A stretch of DNA of 64,000 nucleotides, taken from Nicotiana tabacum (taxonomy: Eukaryota > Streptophyta > Magnoliopsida > Solanales > Solanaceae). The position numbers were made by a program, and so were the translations under genes. Every line of letters begins with the position of its first letter. The stretch's first letter is position 1. The stretch lies in assembly GCF_000715075.1 (NCBI RefSeq), contig NC_134095.1, positions 13,706,222-13,770,221 on the forward strand. Direction: 5' to 3'. The notes under the pieces are model-generated. The model worked only from the letters and a program-made list of their open reading frames with translations, was not told where the DNA came from and made no database searches. Below are positions 58,015-64,000 of the stretch, piece after piece.

Positions 58015-58959
58015 TAGAGGTGTACAAAGAAAATCGATAAATCGCATCAAACGATAATTCGAGTTAAGCCGGTGAAAAAAAATCCGATTATGGTTTGGTT
58101 TGAGTTGATTTGGTATTGGAAAAGAAAACCCCGATCATAATTGGTTTGGTTTTAACTAAAAAAGTCGACCCGAAACCAAACCAACCCGATAATACATTTA
58201 TATAGTTTTTAAAAATATTTTATACATATAAATATTTATTGTGCTGTAATTTATAAATATTTCTTAAACTTTTTCACAGTTTTATCTTTTAACATGTTAT
58301 TTCAAGTTTGAACTTAACATTCTTGAATGGTAAATAAATTTTATAGCCCATAAATGTAGTTACTCTAACAAAGTTCAAATCAATGCTAATGCTAACAAAA
58401 GAAATTCAATGCAATACTGAGAATGACAATAATGTTGGATATCTATTTTTTAGTTTTACATTGATTTATAATAAAAATGCATAACTTAGTTTATCTTTTT
58501 CTTTAATGCTTAGTTATGTATTTAATAGTAGTATTTATTAGCTATACTTATTTTAGAATGACCTATATAGTATTTTTAAATTGTGTTAATTTTTATTATG
58601 GCTTATTAATTATAAGCAATATTTATTTTATGCAATTTTATTATTTTTATTATTGACTATTTTAGTATAATGCTATGACTTAGCTCATAATATTGTGTTA
58701 TTTTCTTAGAAAATATATTATATAGTTGTATCTTACTAAGACTAAAGAAATATTTGGAGCACAACTTACATATTTTGTGTTAAGAAGACTTTATCGGAAA
58801 TAAACCCGAAAAAATCCGAAAAATTGGAGAAAAACCGAGATTGAAAAACCCGACTTTGTTAGTTTGGTTTGGTTTATAGTATAAATTTAAAAATCAGACA
58901 CCATTGATTTGACTTGGTAATTAAAAAATCTGAACTAACCCGACCTATGCATATCCCTA
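58015..58959. mobile_element. hAT-like non-autonomous element, old
   Basis: The left end TAGAGGTGTACAAAGAAAAT and the reversed right end TAGGGATATGCATAGGTCGG are diverged forms of the TAGGGGTGTACA-type ends common in plant hAT elements. GGTTTGGTTTGA / CCAAACCAACCCGA words sit in both subterminal parts. The centre is extremely AT-rich. A target duplication is no longer visible. Confidence 0.55.
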
Positions 58960-59408
58960 CCAATTACTCACTTACATAATATTTACATTTTCCGTGAAAA
59001 CTAATATATGGTACCAAAGTTTATTGACTCGCACAATTTAGGAATCAACAATGATAAACAAGCAGAGGACTTTGTTTCCAACTTTAAGCAGATGAATAGG
59101 TAGTTCGGCAAGGTTGGGAAATGGTCTTATCGGGTATATGTAGTCCATGATTATTTCTCATTTGGGCAAATGGATGGAATGACTAGATTGCGATTGTTAT
59201 TTGCTCATAGGTATACATCAAAATCAATTCAAGTAAGCTAAAGCAAAAGTGCGCCATGGAATAGTTAGTAATTTTGGTTAAGACATACATAGTGAAGGTA
59301 CATGGCAAAGGGACCGTTGAAAAGGGAAAAAGTTTCTTTCCTTTCAATTGTTATGTTGATCGGTGAAGTATACGTTTCATCACATGTCATGAAGCATAAC
59401 ATTACGTG
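58960..59408. other. Anonymous DNA
   Basis: No recognised ORF or element end is seen. It forms the left flank of the truncated Tat-type element. Confidence 0.35.
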
Positions 59409-60131
59409 TGTTTGATCAAAGAGTTTTAAGCTTTTTTTTGTTAAATTAATTTAATAAATTGACAAAGGATGAATCCAAGTTAAAAGTAATAAATTCCAGA
59501 TCTAAAGTTCTACAACTTGGAAAGTACGTAATCGTGCTCAAGTCAACAAATGTCAAGTTAATGCCCGATGACTGTCAATAAATATAAGGATAAAAATATG
59601 CAATAAATGTGACAAATGACATTAAATGTAATAAGAAGGAATTTGTCACCCAAATGTTGAATGAGATGGATGATTCCTTCTTCTGACTATAGCGTGTGAC
59701 AGCAGACTATGGAAGTAAACAACATGTTCTTGGATCTTGTGAATAAAGGAGGAATGTTATGTAATGGAATCAAACAGAGGAGACAAGACAAACTTTTTGT
59801 ATACTTTTGATAGTCAACTGTTTACAAAATATTTTTTATAAAAGTTCTGAATCCCCTTTTTGTTTCCTCTATCTTCATATTTATAAGGGATATCCCTAGA
59901 AAACCCTAAAAAGGTACAGTATATGGGGGAATATTCAATGGAATATTCCTATTCATAATCCTAGGAATATTCTAACAGTTGCAACCGTTTGTTCTCTACT
60001 CGACCTCGGCACTGGTCTCTCTTTCTCTCTCTGAGCGACTCCTCGCCACTGGGTCGTGCTTGGTTTCGACCTCGGCCTCAGATCGTCCGTCTTTATTAGC
60101 TACACTAGACTTAATTTTGACCCATACAATT
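59409..60131 (-). mobile_element. LTR of the truncated Tat-type element
   Basis: Read on the minus strand it starts TGTATGGGTCAAAATTAAG and ends TTTGATCAAACA, close to the ends of the 471-475 bp LTRs at 17979 and 33839 (TGTATGGGTCC..., GGGTCAAACA). At 723 bp it is longer, so it is a related family rather than the same one. A possible TATA box (TTATAAATATG) lies at about 59873-59883. The purine-rich GCAGAGGGACTAAT next to its 5' edge fits a PPT. Confidence 0.7.
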
Positions 60132-60407
60132 AGTCCCTCTGCTTATTGTGGTCATCCTCTTGGGAGTCCTCGATGAGCGGATTTTATCTATATCTAATCA
60201 TAAAACATTTCGCCGTTGGTTGATGTCGCATTAATGGCGGATCGGCTCAAAGGTTGTGGTTAGCGTGGCTAACATAGGATGATGTCATGGCCACGTGCGT
60301 CATTATTACGTATCATCCCGATTCAATGCGTCGATTCCAGTGCCTATCTTGCTTCTATTTTAGTGTCCATGGCAGTTTCTTGCATCGATCTAGGCGCCTC
60401 AATATCT

Positions 60408-60416
60408 TATAAATAG
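60408..60416 (+). promoter_or_regulatory. TATA box of the second opposite-strand gene copy
   Basis: TATAAATAG lies 277 bases from the LTR edge and 164 bases before the ATG at 60572. The copy at 33546-33554 has the same box at nearly the same distances. Confidence 0.65.
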
Positions 60417-60571
60417 GAGAAGGGAGATTCAAAAATGAAACTTTTCGCACTTTTTCTGCTTCTTCTCTAACCCTTGCTTCCGATTTCCTTCTGCTTTTCA
60501 ACTCTAGCTTACGGTTTCTTTTCCCGTTGATACTCTCCTTCCGGCTCTACTGTATACATGTTACTGCAGAA

Positions 60572-61175
60572 ATGACAAATTCCTCTCACACTTCTGACAT
60601 AGTCTCCGATGCCACCCCTTTGTCGGTAGCCATGCTTTCCCGTAGCGGTGAACCCACGATTACGGACGAAAGTTTTCCCACCATGGAGGAGATAATTCCT
60701 CGGAACCCGTCAGTCAGAAATGACTTCCCGAAAGAACCTGCCCCTGGTCCTAAGCATGTGCTATAAGTCATGGGGTCAAAACAAATATCTGACATACGGT
60801 CTAAATTCTGTATTCCTGCTCATGTCGATATTGTTCCGGTGGGGAATGATGCAATACAAGTTTGCCGACCTGGGTATTGCGCTTTTTACGCTTACCCGTT
60901 TTTGGTAGGTTACTCTCTTCCTCTTCCCCACTAGCTGAGGAGTTCTGCCCGACACACCTTTCCCATTACCTATACAAAGTCTTTTATATGCTGGCGAAGT
61001 TCGTAGAGTTGGCCGGCTACGAAGACTCCATCCGTCATCTGGTGCATCTCTTCTCGCCTAGATTCTACCGAGGCACGCTGATTTATCTCCGCCATCGTGG
61101 GACCAAAGGATTGGTGACGGGGATGGATGACAAGGCGAACTGCCGGTTCTGGTGCAATTACTTCTTTGTCAAGAC
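60572..61175 (+). pseudogene. Opposite-strand gene of the truncated Tat-type element, N-terminal part
   Basis: The ATG at 60572 opens MTNSSHTSDIVSDATPLS and continues with ESFPTMEEIIPRNPSVRNDF, parallel to the first copy (DSFPTVEKLLPRHPMSRSDF). A stop at 60764 and frameshifts follow; other frames hold FCIPAHVDIVPVG, CAFYAYPFLVGYSLPLP, KFVELAGYEDSIRHLVHLFS and PRFYRGTLIYLRHRGTKGLV. This is the same PF04195-like region as in 30751-33385. It is cut by the hAT element just after NYFFVKT. At the position where the first copy has TAG this copy has TGG (Trp). Confidence 0.7.
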
Positions 61176-62171
61176 TAAAGGTGTCCAACGGGCCAGGTTG
61201 ACCCATTTTCCGGACCGGCCCAGACCAGTTAAAATCCGGACCAGCCCGGACCGGTACTTAGTGGGCCGGGTGTGCTGGGTTACTAGGATATTAGTGGTTG
61301 GTCCGTTCACATAAATTGATCCGGTTAACCGGACCGGTCAAATCCGGTCAACCAAAATTTCTGTAGAACCGGTTAACCTGCTCGACCCGACCCGGCCCGA
61401 ATCGGTTTAATGGCTAGATTTCTAAAATTATATATTTTTTTAAAGGTTTTAGACTGTTGGCAATGGTCAGTTGGATTTTGGCCGTTGCCTATTGGATGGA
61501 TTGCACAAATAGCCCTTTTGGGCAATTTTAAAAAAACAACAACACTTTTTGTAATTATTAATTTAGCCCTTTGAAAAACTATAAATACACCCTCCCTCTT
61601 CTTTATTTCTTCACTCATCTCTCATTTCTCAAACTCATATTCTCAATTATCATTCTCTCATTCTTCACCTAAAGTGCAATCAAGTATTTGGCTCTCATTT
61701 TTTTGGAATTTAATTTATCGGATTATTTATTATTTGAAGTTTGAACAATTGAACTTCAAAATTTTAATAATTGACGTTTCTTCGTGGTAACACTGGAGTT
61801 GCCAAATCATCAAGTGTTTTATTGCCGAATTCGGTGCACTCCCTCCAACTCTTTCTCTTATTTACTACTCCCTATGTTTCATATTAGATGAGGTAGTTTG
61901 ACTCGACATGGAGTTTAAGAAAAAAAAAAGAAGACTTTTGAAACTTGTGGTCTTAAAAGCTTAAGGGGTAAAAGGTTTGTGGGACAATGACATTTGTGTG
62001 GCTATAAAAGCTTCTCTTTAAAGGTAAAAGGGTAAAATGAAAGAGTTTAAAGTTGAATCCAAATTTAGAATTGTGTCATTTATTTTGGAACAAACTAAAA
62101 AGGAAAGTACCTCATTTAATATGAAACGGATGGAGTATTTTATTTGCATATTTAATTTTTGCTAGTAGTTA
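61176..62171 (+). mobile_element. Second BED-type hAT copy, 3' end not found
   Basis: The left end TAAAGGTGTCCAACGGGCC matches the terminal inverted repeat of the element at 51149-52327, and the CCGGACCGGCCC subterminal words and the stretch ACTATAAATACACCCTCCCT with its CTCATCTCTCATTTCTCAAA leader are shared. GTCAAGAC at 61168 would be the left duplication, but no matching right end is seen before 62172, where another LTR begins. The BED ORF of the first copy is absent here. Confidence 0.65.
61868..62135. mobile_element. Stowaway (Tc1/mariner) MITE
   Basis: The 268-bp element begins CTCCCTATGTTTCATATTAG and, reversed, ends CTCCATCCGTTTCATATTAA, the common plant Stowaway terminus. TA flanks both sides (61866-61867 and 62136-62137). 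The inverted repeat extends through ATGAGGTA on both arms. It is non-coding. Confidence 0.88.
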
Positions 62172-64000
62172 TGTAATGACCTGATCGGTCATTTTGAGCT
62201 CTAGTGCATCGTTCAACAGTTTGAAGCCTTGAGTAGCTTCACTTCAGGTATTATGACTTGTACGCATGGTCGGAATTGAGTTCTGGGAAGTTCGGAGTTG
62301 ATTTGGAGAGAGAATTCTCATTTCGGAAGCTTTAAGTTGAAAGAATTGACTAAGATTGGATTTTTGAGTAAACTACCTCGGAATCGGGATTCAAAGGTTC
62401 TAGCAGGTTCGTATGATGATTTCGAACTTGGGCGTATGTCCGGATCGAGTTTTGGAAGACCCAGAGACGTTTTGGCACCTATAGTGGAAGTTAGCATTTT
62501 TGGAAGAATTTCATAAGTTTGGGTTGAAGTGCATTTTAATGTTATCGATATTTGCTTGGGATTTCGAGTCTCGGAATAGCTCCGTATGGTGATTCTGGTG
62601 TTGGGAGCGCGATCGGAAGTGAATTCGGAGGTCCGGGGGTCATTTTAGAGTCATTTGACTAAAAATAGAAATTTGAAGGTTTTTAAGGAATTTATCCGGA
62701 AGTGGACTTTTTAATATCGGGGTCGGAATCCAATTCCGGAAGTTGGAGTAGGCCCGTAACGTCGAATACGACTTGTATGCAAAATTTGAGGTCAATCAAA
62801 CGTGATCTAATAGGTTTCAACATCGAATGTAGAAGTTTGAAATTCTTAAGTTCATTAAGCTTAAATTGGAGTGTGATTCATGTTTTAGTGTTGTTCAATG
62901 TAATTTGAGGCATCTACTAAGTTCATGTCATGTTATGGGACTTGTTAGTATACTTGGTTGGGATCCCATGGGGCTCGAATGAGTTTTGGAGGAGTTTTTG
63001 GAAGAGTTTGGCATTTTGAGCGTAAGCATGTAATGATCCAAAGGTCCATTTTTAGTTCTAAAGATCGAAACTTGATTTCGAGACTTCCAAGAGTTTGATA
63101 ATGAATTATAGGAGTGATCTGGAAAGTTTGGTCTACTTTCATCAAGTTGCGATTGAGTTTTTAGCGCAAAATATGAGTTAATTGTTTAACGAACGAAATT
63201 GGTATCGCATTGGTAAATGAGATCCTAATTAAGTTTCGATAAAAGGAATATGTTCATATTATTATTTGTGACTCATAGGAGCAAGAATCGTCGAATTCTG
63301 AGTTCGTATGATAGAGTTAGATCATTTTTAGTGAAATTAAAAGCGGCTGAAATTTATGGGCAACTGCTGTGTTTTTCGCAGGTGCGTGAATAGTAACCGT
63401 AGGTGCATGAACAGTAACTGCAGGTGAGTGAACAGTACCTCACCTGCGTGAATAGTAACCGAGGTGCAAAAATGCTGGACAGTGTATAAATCGAGCAGTC
63501 CGAGATTTTTACTCATTTTTTGGAGCTATGAAGCTCAGATTAAAGCGATTTTTAGGCGATTTTCACCATATGGATTGGGGTAAGTATTCTATATCCAAAA
63601 GTGATTATATTTAATGATTCCATGGTTATTTTCATCAAGTATAAGTGAATCAAATGGAAAAACTTGGAGAAAATCTGCAAACTTTTCAAAAACAAAAATT
63701 CTAGATTTGGAGGTCGATTCGTTATCGGAAGTTGATAAAATTGGTATGGTTGAACTCGTATTGGAATGGGTTATCGGATATTGTGAATTTTTTTGGAATC
63801 CGGGCACGTGGGCCTGAGGGCAATTTTGTCAACTCTTCGAGCGGAGTTAGGAATTTATCTAAATTGAATTGTTGTGACTATTAGAGCCTATATTTATGGA
63901 TTTTCTCATTTTTTGGCTAATTTTGGAGCGTTGCGCATTGATTTGAGTCGTCGGAAGGGCTTGGAAGCCGGTTATGGAACCTCGGAGCGAGGAGAGTCTC
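62172..64000 (+). mobile_element. Start of a long LTR running off the window
   Basis: TGTAATGACCTGATCGGTCA at 62172 opens a sequence that matches, in my recollection, the start of long Solanaceae Ty3-gypsy (chromovirus-like) LTRs, with GTACGCATGGTCGGAATTGA and repeated TTCGGAGTTGATTTGG / CCGGGGGTCATTT words. There is no internal retroelement sequence on its left, so it is a 5' or solo LTR. The other end is outside the window. The small ORFs here have no recognised domain. Confidence 0.6.
63378..63467 (+). repeat. Minisatellite inside the long LTR, about four 22-25 bp units
   Basis: Units of the form GCAGGTGCGTGAATAGTAACC recur four times with variants (GCATGAACAGTAACTG, GAGTGAACAGTACC, GCGTGAATAGTAACC). 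CAGGTGAGTGAACAGTACCTCACCTG also forms an inverted repeat around the third unit. Confidence 0.75.

Larger units (their letters stand above)
59409..61175 (-). mobile_element. Truncated Tat-type retrotransposon, reverse orientation
   Basis: The LTR (59409-60131) and the region next to it match the 3' end of the Tat element at 17979-34309 in layout: LTR, short spacer with TATA box, then a gene running away from the LTR. Here the whole piece is inverted, so the element lies on the minus strand and its opposite-strand gene reads on +. The element is cut at 61175 by the second BED-type hAT copy. No satellite, pol or gag remains in the window. Confidence 0.75.

Overview
This 64 kb window is plant nuclear DNA. 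It is AT-rich, carries spliced genes with long GT-AG introns, and is dominated by transposable elements. TS-type and Au-type SINEs, very long Ogre/Tat LTRs and several hAT, CACTA and Stowaway MITE types point to Solanaceae, most likely a Nicotiana-type genome. This assignment rests on recognised repeat families, not on a database search.

Layout. Positions 1-7436 are the 3' part of an Ogre/Tat-like Ty3-gypsy element: an internal region full of tandem repeats, then a 3.9 kb LTR. Positions 7437-17973 are gene-poor DNA with a head-to-head retroelement junction, a CACTA MITE carrying a tRNA-Gly(GCC) relic, a TAA-flanked MITE, an inverted-repeat element and TS and Au SINEs. Positions 17979-34309 are one Tat-lineage Ty3-gypsy element with near-identical LTRs, a PBS, a 5-bp target duplication (ACATG), decayed gag and pol, a 20-copy array of 88-bp palindromic units, and a spliced gene on the opposite strand with its own TATA box. 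A 4.4 kb solo LTR of the Ogre type lies in reverse orientation inside the last codons of its pol.

The two host genes converge. A complete 25-exon kinesin-4 gene (FRA1/KIN4A type, 1034 residues) runs on + from 36004 to 48938; its introns hold two SINEs, two hAT-type elements with 8-bp duplications, and a nested tandem duplication that copies part of exon 17. A two-exon gene for an uncharacterised 178-residue protein with a C-terminal CCHC zinc-finger-like motif runs on - from 56051 to 52724. Between them lie a CACC-rich MITE and a hAT element with a BED-finger remnant.

From 56395 the window returns to repeats: a MULE-type element with a 9-bp duplication, a hAT-like element, a truncated relative of the Tat element that keeps its LTR and the same opposite-strand gene and TATA box, a second copy of the BED-type hAT, a Stowaway MITE, and the start of another long LTR that runs off the end.

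The most notable signal is the opposite-strand gene of the Tat element. Two copies, 27 kb apart and in opposite orientations, keep the same distances from LTR to TATA box and from TATA box to ATG, and the complete copy appears spliced. The 88-bp satellite, in which every unit is made of three inverted repeats, is the second.
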